Shown piece by piece: positions 6,081-11,340 of a DNA stretch of 11,340 bases (position 1 is its first letter; every line of letters starts with the position of its first letter). The position numbers and the translations under genes were made by a program. The notes under the pieces were generated by a model. That model did no database searches, was not told where the DNA came from, and saw nothing but the letters and a program-made list of their open reading frames with translations. The DNA lies in NCBI GenBank assembly GCA_016788805.1, contig JAEUSE010000011.1, positions 1-11,340 of the forward strand. The letters run 5' to 3'. Source of the stretch: Candidatus Doudnabacteria bacterium (lineage in GTDB: Bacteria > Patescibacteriota > Doudnabacteria > UBA920).

Positions 6081-6925
6081 GCTACATGAAAGCCTGCACG
6101 TGAGAGCGAATCCCGGCGACAATCGGGACGAGAGTGGGTGGCGGAACCTTTTTCTGTCATAAACTTTCATTGCCCGATTCGCGGGCCGCTAGCAGGCGTA
6201 GCAGCCAGCACTTTCCTTCGCGGTTTTGAAACCGCTGTTAATCAGTTATGGGCAAAGGTCCTTCCAATCCCTTTCTCGTACGAGCGGACGCTTGTACACC
6301 ACAACAAAGGAGTCGCTTCGGCCCCCAGTGGCCGTTGACATTCTTCACGTGGTGGGAGAGAAAAGGTGCGACATCGGTCGCAGGAAACCTTTGACCGGGT
6401 ACGGTTCGTTTTCAGGTTCCACCTGATTCGACCGGACTGAATCCCGGTAGAGTGCTGGCACTCGTTTTCATTTTCCAGCGATGCGTTCGGGGCATCCCCG
6501 AAGAGTTACCAGGGAAACGGAACACCTGGAAACTTGGGCAAGCCCGACGCATTGCTGGTGAGTCAGCACAGCTTTGGGGGTTTATATCCCTACACCATGG
6601 CCACGGTTGGCGGCCATCTGGGTGAATCCCCAAGCTGTTGCTAGCTCAAGCAAATTTCTTGATCACCTCCTGTGTTAGGAGGTCTGGCTATGGAGCCGTA
6701 AAGGGAGAATCTCCATACGCGGAGGTGGTCAAGAAATTGCTTACAATTTATAGGAGGGGATTGACTGCTTCAGTCGAGAAATACTTTTTGAGTCTTTTCA
6801 TTGAAAAGACTGAAAATTTACTTCTGCTGAAGCAATCCCCTGAACCCCGGTTCAAATCTCACAAAGGCTTACGAGTGCTTAACTCGTGAATCTACGTGAA
6901 GATTTGGCTGGGGTTCTTCATTTTT
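6081..6925 (+). ncRNA. Large, highly structured non-coding RNA of unrecognised family, about 840 nt
   Basis: A promoter upstream, a terminator-type hairpin downstream and dense pairing between mark this as an RNA gene. Clear helices: 6111-6115/6124-6128; 6172-6176/6182-6186; 6220-6225/6230-6235; 6319-6323/6330-6334; 6367-6372/6377-6382; 6431-6435/6444-6448; 6450-6454/6459-6463; a multibranch closed by 6475-6486/6547-6558 (12 bp, one G-U) holding 6486-6492/6496-6502 and 6509-6513/6525-6529; 6565-6579/6628-6642 holding 6597-6602/6612-6617; a 22-bp helix 6648-6670/6721-6742 holding 6689-6695/6711-6717; 6756-6773/6827-6840 holding 6791-6798/6804-6811; and the 3' hairpin 6842-6916. G-U pairs and single bulges occur, as in real RNA helices. 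I could not match it to tmRNA, SRP RNA, rRNA, or group I or II introns. In size and layout it resembles the ornate large RNAs (GOLLD, ROOL, OLE), without a sequence match that I can claim. Confidence 0.75.
6842..6925 (+). terminator. 3'-end hairpin/terminator of the large RNA
   Basis: Outer pairs GAACCCC/GGGGTTC (6842-6848/6910-6916) and AAATCT/AGATTT (6854-6859/6900-6905), with an inner hairpin ACGAGT/ACTCGT (6871-6876/6882-6887), followed by TTCATTTTTAT. It closes the RNA and probably ends transcription. Confidence 0.65.
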
Positions 6926-6950
6926 ATAATAGTTTTAGATAATTTTATTA

Positions 6951-7012
6951 TTCGAGCCTGTCGAGAGTGTTATAGCCCTGAGCGTGTTTCTCGACTCGTA
7001 GTCTCGCTCGAA
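6951..7012. repeat. Imperfect inverted repeat between the large RNA and rnpB
   Basis: Outer TTCGAGC/GCTCGAA (6951-6957/7006-7012) and inner TCGAGA/TCTCGA (6961-6966/6989-6994). There is no T-run on either strand, so a REP-like intergenic element is more likely than a terminator. Nothing else is seen in 6926-7038. Confidence 0.5.
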
Positions 7013-7038
7013 AAATATGGCAAATCCAGTTCGGGTAC

Positions 7039-7070
7039 TTAAAAAGACGACTACGTAGTCGTCTTTTTAA
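7039..7070. terminator. 32-bp palindrome, bidirectional terminator shared by rnpB and the large RNA
   Basis: A perfect palindrome with arms TTAAAAAGACGACTAC and its complement. T-runs flank the stem on both strands. It lies just after the 3' end of the RNase P RNA on the minus strand and behind the convergent plus-strand RNA. Confidence 0.85.
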
Positions 7071-7077
7071 ATGCTCT

Positions 7078-7402
7078 TAGCAAGCTCGTAAGCCGAATTC
7101 TGTTTTAACACTATCATCTATCTGTCCACGGCATTGCTACCGGGCTCAAGCTGCCTACCAAATTTGGCATTGCACTCAAGTAAGGATTTAGCCGTTTCAC
7201 CCTGTATGTCACCATACAGGTTCATCCACGAGGGATGCCTTTGGCTTTCGCCGCCGGCGTCACTGTTCGCACCTCTAGGGTTACCCCTGACGGGCGTTAC
7301 CCGCTACTAGTTTTGATGACTCATATGAGGCCATCAAATAAGTGTTCGGACTTTCCTCCCTCCCCGCAAGCGGGAAAAGCGATAGTTCGGCTTGCTAAAA
7401 GC
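7078..7402 (-). ncRNA. rnpB: RNase P RNA, trimmed bacterial type A
   Basis: This is the catalytic RNA that removes the 5' leader of tRNA precursors. On the minus strand the conserved blocks appear in order: GGAGGAAAGUCCGAACAC (7359-7342), the P12 hairpin with a GUGA loop (7220-7201), GUGAAACGG (about 7200-7192), GACAGAUAGAUGAU (7126-7113) and ACAGAAUUCGGCUUA (7103-7089). P1 closes the molecule by pairing UAGCAAGC (7397-7390) with GCUUGCUA (7085-7078). The length of about 325 nt is shorter than the 377 nt of E. coli; the GUGAAA block runs almost straight into P15, so P13/P14 appear to be absent. In the L15 position the sequence reads CGGCUAAAUCC where many bacteria have CGGUAAACUCC, so the GGU that pairs with tRNA CCA seems changed. 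It has its own promoter (7409-7437) and the terminator at 7039-7070. Assignment is firm; exact ends are approximate. Confidence 0.95.
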
Positions 7403-7408
7403 AAAAAC

Positions 7409-7437
7409 ATTATAATATAAAGTCATTAGCCAGTCAA
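7409..7437 (-). promoter_or_regulatory. Promoter of rnpB
   Basis: Read on the minus strand: TTGACT (7437-7432), 17-bp spacer, perfect TATAAT (7414-7409). The predicted start near 7402 is 5 nt before the P1 helix of RNase P RNA, as expected. Confidence 0.9.
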
Positions 7438-7464
7438 GTAAATCATTTCGAATCCGTCGTTTGG

Positions 7465-7486
7465 ATTCCGGCTCTGAGGCCGGAAT
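7465..7486. repeat. REP-like hairpin
   Basis: ATTCCGGC/GCCGGAAT (7465-7472/7479-7486) with a TCTGAG loop, inside a GGATTCCGG...CCGGAATGAC frame. Short palindromes of this GGAATGAC type are common intergenic repeats in many bacteria. A terminator role is possible but no T-run adjoins it. Confidence 0.6.
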
Positions 7487-7547
7487 GACAAAATATGAAC
7501 GCGCATTTTGTCTTTTTTTTAGTGTTTTCGGGGTATGTTTTTCGTAG

Positions 7548-7553
7548 TATACT
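7548..7553 (+). promoter_or_regulatory. Weak candidate -10 box of the glycan operon
   Basis: TATACT about 70 nt before the transferase start. The -35 region is poor (TTTTCG at 7525-7530). It is the best candidate in 7487-7623, but not a confident one. Confidence 0.25.
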
Positions 7554-7590
7554 TATAAGTGTCAGCCCAGAAGTGGCTCTACTGCATTTT

Positions 7591-7623
7591 CTGTTTACTT
7601 TTCACCATTTACTGTCTACTATC
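7591..7623. repeat. Degenerate pyrimidine-rich heptad array abutting the transferase start codon
   Basis: Units CTGTTTA, CTTTTCA, CCATTTA, CTGTCTA and CTATC(AT) follow at 7-bp spacing, and the ATG at 7624 falls in the fifth unit. No purine-rich ribosome-binding site remains upstream. The units resemble the complement of the CAGTGAA family at 9063-9090. Confidence 0.6.
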
Positions 7624-9060
7624 ATGAAACGCGCTGAACTTGTTTTAAATATTATTTCTGTACCTTTGGATGCCCTGATGTTGCTCTTGGCGGCGTGGGC
7701 GTCGTACGAAAGTCGATATCAGTTTACCAGCTGGAGCTGGGTGGGGCCGGTAAAGTATGATCTGGCTTTGCCGAGCTTTTTAGTTACCGCAGTTACCGTT
7801 ATACCAGTATTGCTCCTTTTGTTCGTCTTTGTGGGGCTATATAACATTCGCGGAGCACGTAGGTTGCCCTGGCAACTGGGGCGTATTTTTACCGGCGTGT
7901 CAGTCGGGTTGTTTTTAGTCATGTTTTTGTTCTTCTTTAAGCAGCAACTGTTCCCTTCCCGGTTTATAATTCTAGCTGCGTGGGGTTTTGCTATTGTGTT
8001 TGTGTTTGCAGGTAGGGCGCTTGAACAGCTTGTACAGCAATGGTTGTTCCGAGCCGGAAAAGGTTTGCACCATGTAGTAGTGGTAAACGGGACTAACACT
8101 GACTCGCAAATGATTCAGGACTCGCTCCGCAACCCGCGGTGGGGTATGAAAGTGGTTAAAGAGTTGGACTATTCGGATAAGGTTATAGAGCAGCTGGAAG
8201 GGTTGTATGGTACTAAAAAGGTGGACGAAATTATTCAGGCCAACCCAACGCTCACAGATGCAGACAACTTAAAGTTGTTAGAGTTTGCTCGCGGTAAAGG
8301 CATGGCGTTTAGTTATGTGCCGAACGTGTTTGACGTTCAGCGTAACGTACGCGAAGTGTTTGACTACAACGGCGTACCGCTTATATCTATAAAAAATACC
8401 CCCTTGGACGGGTGGGGACGGGTAGCCAAGCGGATAGTGGACATAGTAGGGAGTAGTGTTGCTTTGTTGTTATTATCACCTGTGTATTTAATTTTATTTA
8501 TTGCAGTGCGAGCAGGGAGTCCTGGTCCGGCCATATACCCACAAATTCGAGGTGGGAAAGATAAAGATTTTTGGTTTTATAAATTTCGAAGCATGTATAC
8601 GCACATGAGCGATGGCTTGGGTGGAAAAGAAGCTGATGAATGGCGCGCGGCAATGTGGAAGCAAAACGATAGGGGTGGTTCCGACAGTCCTTTTTTGAAG
8701 ATTAAAAATGACCCGCGAGTAACTCCAGTTGGTAAATTTATTCGTAAGACCAAACTAGACGAAATACCTCAGTTTTGGAACGTGTTTCGTGGTGACATGA
8801 GCTTGGTGGGACCGCGCGCTCACATGCTTGAAGAGGTGGAGCGTTACCGAAGTCGGTATCGTCGTATGTTTAGCATCAAGCCTGGTATTTTTGGCGTTTC
8901 GCAAATAGCGCAAATGTCTTGGCCGGACTTACCGTTTGACGAAGAAATTCGTCTGAATACGTACTATATAGAAAACTGGTCTTTGTGGATGGACATAAGT
9001 GTTTTGTTTAAGAGCGCGTACCAAATTGTATTTGGCGCCAAACCGAAAGAAAATTATTAA
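7624..9060 (+). CDS. Polyprenyl-phosphate sugar-1-phosphate transferase (WbaP/WcaJ type)
   Basis: It transfers a sugar-1-phosphate from a nucleotide sugar to undecaprenyl phosphate at the inner face of the membrane, the first step of a lipid-linked glycan. From ATG 7624 it has 478 residues; an in-frame ATG at 7495 would add 43 residues over a T-rich, repeat-containing stretch and is rejected, because MKRAELVLN is the natural start. Membrane helices lie at about 7-28, 52-74, 89-106 and 114-132. A Rossmann-like segment follows (about 143-220, HHVVVVNGTNTDSQ), then a fifth hydrophobic helix (about 272-297) and the bacterial sugar transferase domain with KFRSMY, LKIKNDPRVTPVGKFIRKTKLDEIPQ-type sequence and the GDMSLVGPR motif. 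The catalytic Asp-Glu pair is D379-E380. It heads an operon with two GT4 enzymes. The sugar cannot be told from sequence. There is no ribosome-binding site, only a heptad array. Confidence 0.93.
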   Translation: MKRAELVLNIISVPLDALMLLLAAWASYESRYQFTSWSWVGPVKYDLALPSFLVTAVTVIPVLLLLFVFVGLYNIRGARRLPWQLGRIFTGVSVGLFLVMFLFFFKQQLFPSRFIILAAWGFAIVFVFAGRALEQLVQQWLFRAGKGLHHVVVVNGTNTDSQMIQDSLRNPRWGMKVVKELDYSDKVIEQLEGLYGTKKVDEIIQANPTLTDADNLKLLEFARGKGMAFSYVPNVFDVQRNVREVFDYNGVPLISIKNTPLDGWGRVAKRIVDIVGSSVALLLLSPVYLILFIAVRAGSPGPAIYPQIRGGKDKDFWFYKFRSMYTHMSDGLGGKEADEWRAAMWKQNDRGGSDSPFLKIKNDPRVTPVGKFIRKTKLDEIPQFWNVFRGDMSLVGPRAHMLEEVERYRSRYRRMFSIKPGIFGVSQIAQMSWPDLPFDEEIRLNTYYIENWSLWMDISVLFKSAYQIVFGAKPKENY

Positions 9061-9062
9061 GG

Positions 9063-9090
9063 CAGTGAACAGTGTACAGTGGACAGTGAA
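9063..9090. repeat. Heptad array, unit CAGTGNA, four copies
   Basis: CAGTGAA, CAGTGTA, CAGTGGA, CAGTGAA, beginning 3 nt after the transferase stop codon. Purine-rich on the coding strand, and roughly complementary in style to the pyrimidine-rich array at 9124-9158 that precedes the next gene. Confidence 0.85.
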
Positions 9091-9123
9091 AAAAGAAGGG
9101 TGAATAAAAGTTTTCGCACCGCC

Positions 9124-9158
9124 TTCCACTTTTCTCTTTCCACTTTTCTCTTTCCACT
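9124..9158. repeat. Heptad array, alternating TTCCACT and TTTCTCT, ending at the start codon
   Basis: Five perfect units in order A-B-A-B-A; the last base (9158) is directly followed by the ATG of the glycosyltransferase. It occupies the whole ribosome-binding-site position with pyrimidines. Confidence 0.9.
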
Positions 9159-10268
9159 ATGAATGTAGTTTTAGCGCATGATTCTTTTACGCAACTCGGC
9201 GGGGCCGAACGAGTGTTTTTAGAACTGGCCAACCTATACCCGGACGCTCCTATATATGTGCTGGTCGCGGACAAAGAAATTGTGGACCAATTACCCGAGT
9301 CAGTTCGTGTGCGCGTGCGCACCACTCCCTTACAATTTTTGTATAAGTTGTACCATACGTTCCAACACTTGCTCCCGTTTATTCCAGCGGCCTTGGCTGT
9401 AACTCGCATCCCGAATTGCGATGTTTTAATAAGTTCTAGCTCGGCGTTTGCCAAAGGTTTTAAAAAGCCTAAGGGTGCAAGACATATAAATTACTGCCAC
9501 ACCCCTACGCGGTTTTTGTGGAGCGATAGAGAGTACATAGAGCAAGAAGTGCCATTTATAGTGCGCTGGCCGGCGAAACTTTTTTTGTGGTGGTTTAAAC
9601 GTTGGGACTTACTCGCCGCAAAGAATGTAGATGTGTTTTTGGCAAATTCCGCGGAAACGCAGGCGCGCATTAAAAAGTATTACGGCAGGGATAGCCAAGT
9701 GGTGTATCCGTTTGTGGATATGGAGTTCTGGAAACAACATAGCGACAAGAAACAAGAAACAAGAAACAAGTATTTTTTAATCGCTGGTCGTCTCCATGCG
9801 CATAAACATAATGATTTAGTGGTGGAAGCATGTACTGAGTTGGGTTTGCAATTACACGTAGTGGGGGCCGGGCGGGACGAAGCGCATCTTAAGTCTATTG
9901 CCGGGCCAACAATTACGTTTTTGGGACGCGTGTCGGACGAGCAGCTTCGTAGGGAGTTTGCTTACGCGGAAGCATACATCTACCCACAGTTGGAAGATTT
10001 CGGTTTAATGCCCATAGAAGCGGCTGCGGCGGGTACTCCGACTATAGGTATTAACGAAGGGGGAAGTAGGGAGACTATAGTCCCCGGGACTACCGGTGAT
10101 TGGTTTACTCGAGGAAATAAAGAGGAACTCAAAGCTCTTTTGCAGAAGTGGGATAAGAGTCGGTATAGTAGAGAAGAGTTACAGAAGCACGCGGAGAAGT
10201 TTAGTAAGGAGTTGTTTTCTGAAACAGTAAAGGCAGCTGTTACTAAAATTTTGAATCATGAAGTATGA
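9159..10268 (+). CDS. GT4-family glycosyltransferase
   Basis: A retaining, GT-B fold enzyme that should add a sugar from a nucleotide sugar to the lipid-linked acceptor made by the upstream transferase; cytoplasmic or membrane-associated. It has 369 residues from ATG 9159. The N-terminal Rossmann domain (1-190) starts VLAHDSFTQLGGAERVF, with the Gly-Gly-Ala-Glu loop, and holds INYCHTPTRFLW. The C-terminal domain (about 203-369) has FLIAGRLHAHKHNDLVVEA, then FLGRVSDEQL, and the E-X7-E motif EDFGLMPIE with E279 and E287, followed by GTPTIG and NEGGSRETI, typical of donor-nucleotide binding. Residues D196-K204, between the domains, are encoded by an in-frame heptad repeat. The last codons, N-H-E-V-stop, lie inside another array (10253-10280). 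There is no ribosome-binding site. The similarity is to mannosyl/WbaZ-like enzymes; donor specificity is unknown. Confidence 0.93.
   Translation: MNVVLAHDSFTQLGGAERVFLELANLYPDAPIYVLVADKEIVDQLPESVRVRVRTTPLQFLYKLYHTFQHLLPFIPAALAVTRIPNCDVLISSSSAFAKGFKKPKGARHINYCHTPTRFLWSDREYIEQEVPFIVRWPAKLFLWWFKRWDLLAAKNVDVFLANSAETQARIKKYYGRDSQVVYPFVDMEFWKQHSDKKQETRNKYFLIAGRLHAHKHNDLVVEACTELGLQLHVVGAGRDEAHLKSIAGPTITFLGRVSDEQLRREFAYAEAYIYPQLEDFGLMPIEAAAAGTPTIGINEGGSRETIVPGTTGDWFTRGNKEELKALLQKWDKSRYSREELQKHAEKFSKELFSETVKAAVTKILNHEV
9744..9770. repeat. Heptad array inside the glycosyltransferase gene, unit AACAAGA, 3.9 copies
   Basis: GACAAGA, AACAAGA, AACAAGA, AACAAG. Three 7-bp units make 21 bp, so the reading frame is kept and the repeat is translated as DKKQETRNK. 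It lies at the linker between the two Rossmann domains. The same units occur in the intergenic array at 5923-5957. Confidence 0.9.
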
Positions 10269-10280
10269 ATCATGAATCAG
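10253..10280. repeat. Heptad array across the glycosyltransferase stop codon, unit GAATCAT
   Basis: GAATCAT, GAAGTAT, GAATCAT, GAATCAG. The TGA stop (10266-10268) lies within it. Its near-complement follows at 10297-10325. Confidence 0.85.
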
Positions 10281-10296
10281 GGTCAATGCCGTATTC

Positions 10297-10338
10297 CATA
10301 ATTCTTAATTTTTACTTCATAATTCTACATTTGTGATT
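10297..10338. repeat. Degenerate heptad array ending over the next start codon, consensus CTAAATT
   Basis: CATAATT, CTTAATT, TTTACTT, CATAATT, CTACATT, TGTGATT; the GTG start of the next gene (10333) is in the last unit. Read as its complement it matches the array 10253-10280 at 21 of 28 positions, so the two can form a long imperfect hairpin across the gene border. Confidence 0.75.
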
Positions 10339-11340
10339 ATAGCCATAGATTTACGCAGCATTCAGCGGGGCACATTCAGCGGGGTAGAAAACTACACGCT
10401 TTCCATGCTTGAGCAACTCATGCGCAGCGACCGGGATAATCGCTACATACTTTTTTACAATGGTTTAAAGCCGGTGCAGACGGAAGAGCTGCGTTTTTTA
10501 AACACCACAGTTGTGACGCGGCGCATACCTAACAAGTTACTAGCAGCCGGTACGACTTTTTTACGACAGCCGGATTTTAGCAAGCTCGTGGGCGAGTTTG
10601 ACGTACTATTCATGCCTAACCTTAACCACATTGTGTTACGCGAGGAAAAAAAACTGGTGGTGACCGTTCACGATTTGTCCCCGGTGGTGCTTCCCGAATA
10701 TTACGATGTAAAGCGGCGATTGTGGCATTGGTCGGTTGGTTTCAGACGTACCTTGAATCGGGCAGACAGAATTATTGCCGTGTCCGAATACACGAAAAAG
10801 GAACTGGTGGATGTATTGGGATTAGACGCCAATAAAATTACGGTGGTATACCAGGGTATAGACCATGCGCGATATAAACCGGACTTAGAACAATCGCGTT
10901 TGCGTGATGTGCGTAATCGGTACGGTTTGCCGGGAGAATTTATTTTATATGTAGGCACCCTGGAGCCTCGAAAAAATGTAGATGGTTTGCTTAAAGCTTG
11001 GGAGGCTATGGACATTACAGTGCCCATAGTGGTCGCAGGCAAGCCGGGTTGGAAGTATGGGGACATTTTTAAAATAGCGCAGAAGAGCTCTCGTCGGCGG
11101 CTTATTCAGTTTTTGGGCTTTGTGCCGGAAGCAGATAAGCCTTACTTAATTAAGCTCGCGCGCGCGTTGGCGTTTCCGTCTATATATGAAGGTTTTGGTT
11201 TGCCCGTGTTGGAAGCGATGGCAGTCGGCACGCCGGTAGTAACTAGTAGCGTAACTAGTTTACCCGAAGTTGCGGGCGACGCGGCCCTTTTAGTTAATCC
11301 GTACAATACCGACGAACTAACTTTTGCCTTGGAACAGTTA
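10333..11340 (+). CDS. GT4-family glycosyltransferase, partial (continues past the window end)
   Basis: An open frame of 336 codons without a stop runs to the last base. The start is taken as GTG 10333, giving (V/M)IIAIDLRSIQRGTFSGVENY, the usual GT4 opening with the SGVE loop; no ATG is suitably placed and no ribosome-binding site is seen. Visible motifs are VVTVHDLSPVVLPEYY, then RADRIIAVSEYTKKEL, the second-domain start FILYVGTLEPRKNVDGLLKA, FLGFVPEADKPYL and the E-X7-E motif YEGFGLPVLEAM with E286 and E294, followed by GTPVVTSSVTSLPEVAGDAALL. The HDLSPVVLPE and LEPRKN segments suggest a mannosyltransferase-like or similar capsule/O-antigen enzyme. It is the third gene of the glycan operon, 64 bp after the previous stop, with arrays in between. 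It should extend the same lipid-linked glycan. Confidence 0.92.
   Translation, partial: MIIAIDLRSIQRGTFSGVENYTLSMLEQLMRSDRDNRYILFYNGLKPVQTEELRFLNTTVVTRRIPNKLLAAGTTFLRQPDFSKLVGEFDVLFMPNLNHIVLREEKKLVVTVHDLSPVVLPEYYDVKRRLWHWSVGFRRTLNRADRIIAVSEYTKKELVDVLGLDANKITVVYQGIDHARYKPDLEQSRLRDVRNRYGLPGEFILYVGTLEPRKNVDGLLKAWEAMDITVPIVVAGKPGWKYGDIFKIAQKSSRRRLIQFLGFVPEADKPYLIKLARALAFPSIYEGFGLPVLEAMAVGTPVVTSSVTSLPEVAGDAALLVNPYNTDELTFALEQL

Noticed and set aside
6364..6742. Group II intron (GTGCG at 6366, GAGCCGTA at 6693, TACGGTTC at 6400)
   Set aside because: The two halves of a domain V-like stem are about 300 nt apart and in the wrong order, and the local hairpin at 6689-6717 does not form a proper 34-nt domain V.
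6138..6889. Small ORFs of 66-83 codons within the large RNA
   Set aside because: No ribosome-binding sites, no protein-like pattern, and they overlap strong helices on the same strand.
6081..6925. tmRNA
   Set aside because: A GGTTCAAATC near the 3' end (6849-6858) looks like a tRNA T-loop, but there is no matching acceptor stem, no CCA end and no tag frame, and the RNA is twice the usual length.
7495..7623. Upstream ATG start for the sugar transferase
   Set aside because: The extra 43 residues come from T-rich and heptad-repeat DNA, whereas MKRAELVLN at 7624 matches the family start.
10266..10268. UGA recoded as glycine, as in SR1/Gracilibacteria
   Set aside because: The only gene ending in TGA ends where the family normally ends, and read-through would give a short meaningless tail before TAA.

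Overview
The window looks like a chromosomal piece of a Patescibacteria/CPR bacterium (Parcubacteria-like). The reasons are indirect: a short PaaX/Cas2-like protein with an N-terminal membrane segment, a compact glycan locus whose first gene starts MKRAELVLN (a beginning I associate with CPR sugar-phosphate transferases), genes without Shine-Dalgarno sites, a trimmed type A RNase P RNA, and many simple heptanucleotide repeats between genes. The standard code fits: genes end in TAA, TAG or TGA and no recoding is needed. No 16S rRNA or universal marker protein is present, so the phylum call is inference.

Layout. (1) Positions 53-2521: two divergent genes for unrecognised exported proteins. They share a symmetric pair of near-consensus sigma70 promoters (996-1064), and the rightward gene has a 250-nt hairpin-rich leader. 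(2) 2547-3421: terminators, then a PaaX-like winged-helix/Cas2-fold protein bracketed by two copies of the same 36-bp perfect palindrome. (3) 3658-4890: an unrecognised 410-aa protein ending in a strong terminator. (4) 5009-5918: a perfect heptamer repeat and a membrane-anchored SIMPL (DUF541) protein. (5) 6020-7440: about 1.4 kb of RNA genes. A rightward promoter drives an about 840-nt, heavily base-paired RNA with no credible reading frame, ending at a terminator near 6920; I do not recognise the family. Convergent to it is rnpB (RNase P RNA) on the minus strand with its own promoter and a 32-bp palindromic terminator. (6) 7624-11340: a surface-glycan operon made of a polyprenyl-phosphate sugar-1-phosphate transferase and two GT4 glycosyltransferases, the second running off the window. 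The transferase would load the first sugar onto the lipid carrier at the membrane and the GT4 enzymes would extend it.

Two things stand out. First, the large structured RNA at 6081-6925 is the best candidate for an undescribed element. Second, arrays with a strict 7-bp period but different units occur at gene borders through the window. They are purine-rich just after stop codons and pyrimidine-rich just before start codons, replace the ribosome-binding site of the three glycan genes, and in one case sit in frame inside a glycosyltransferase.
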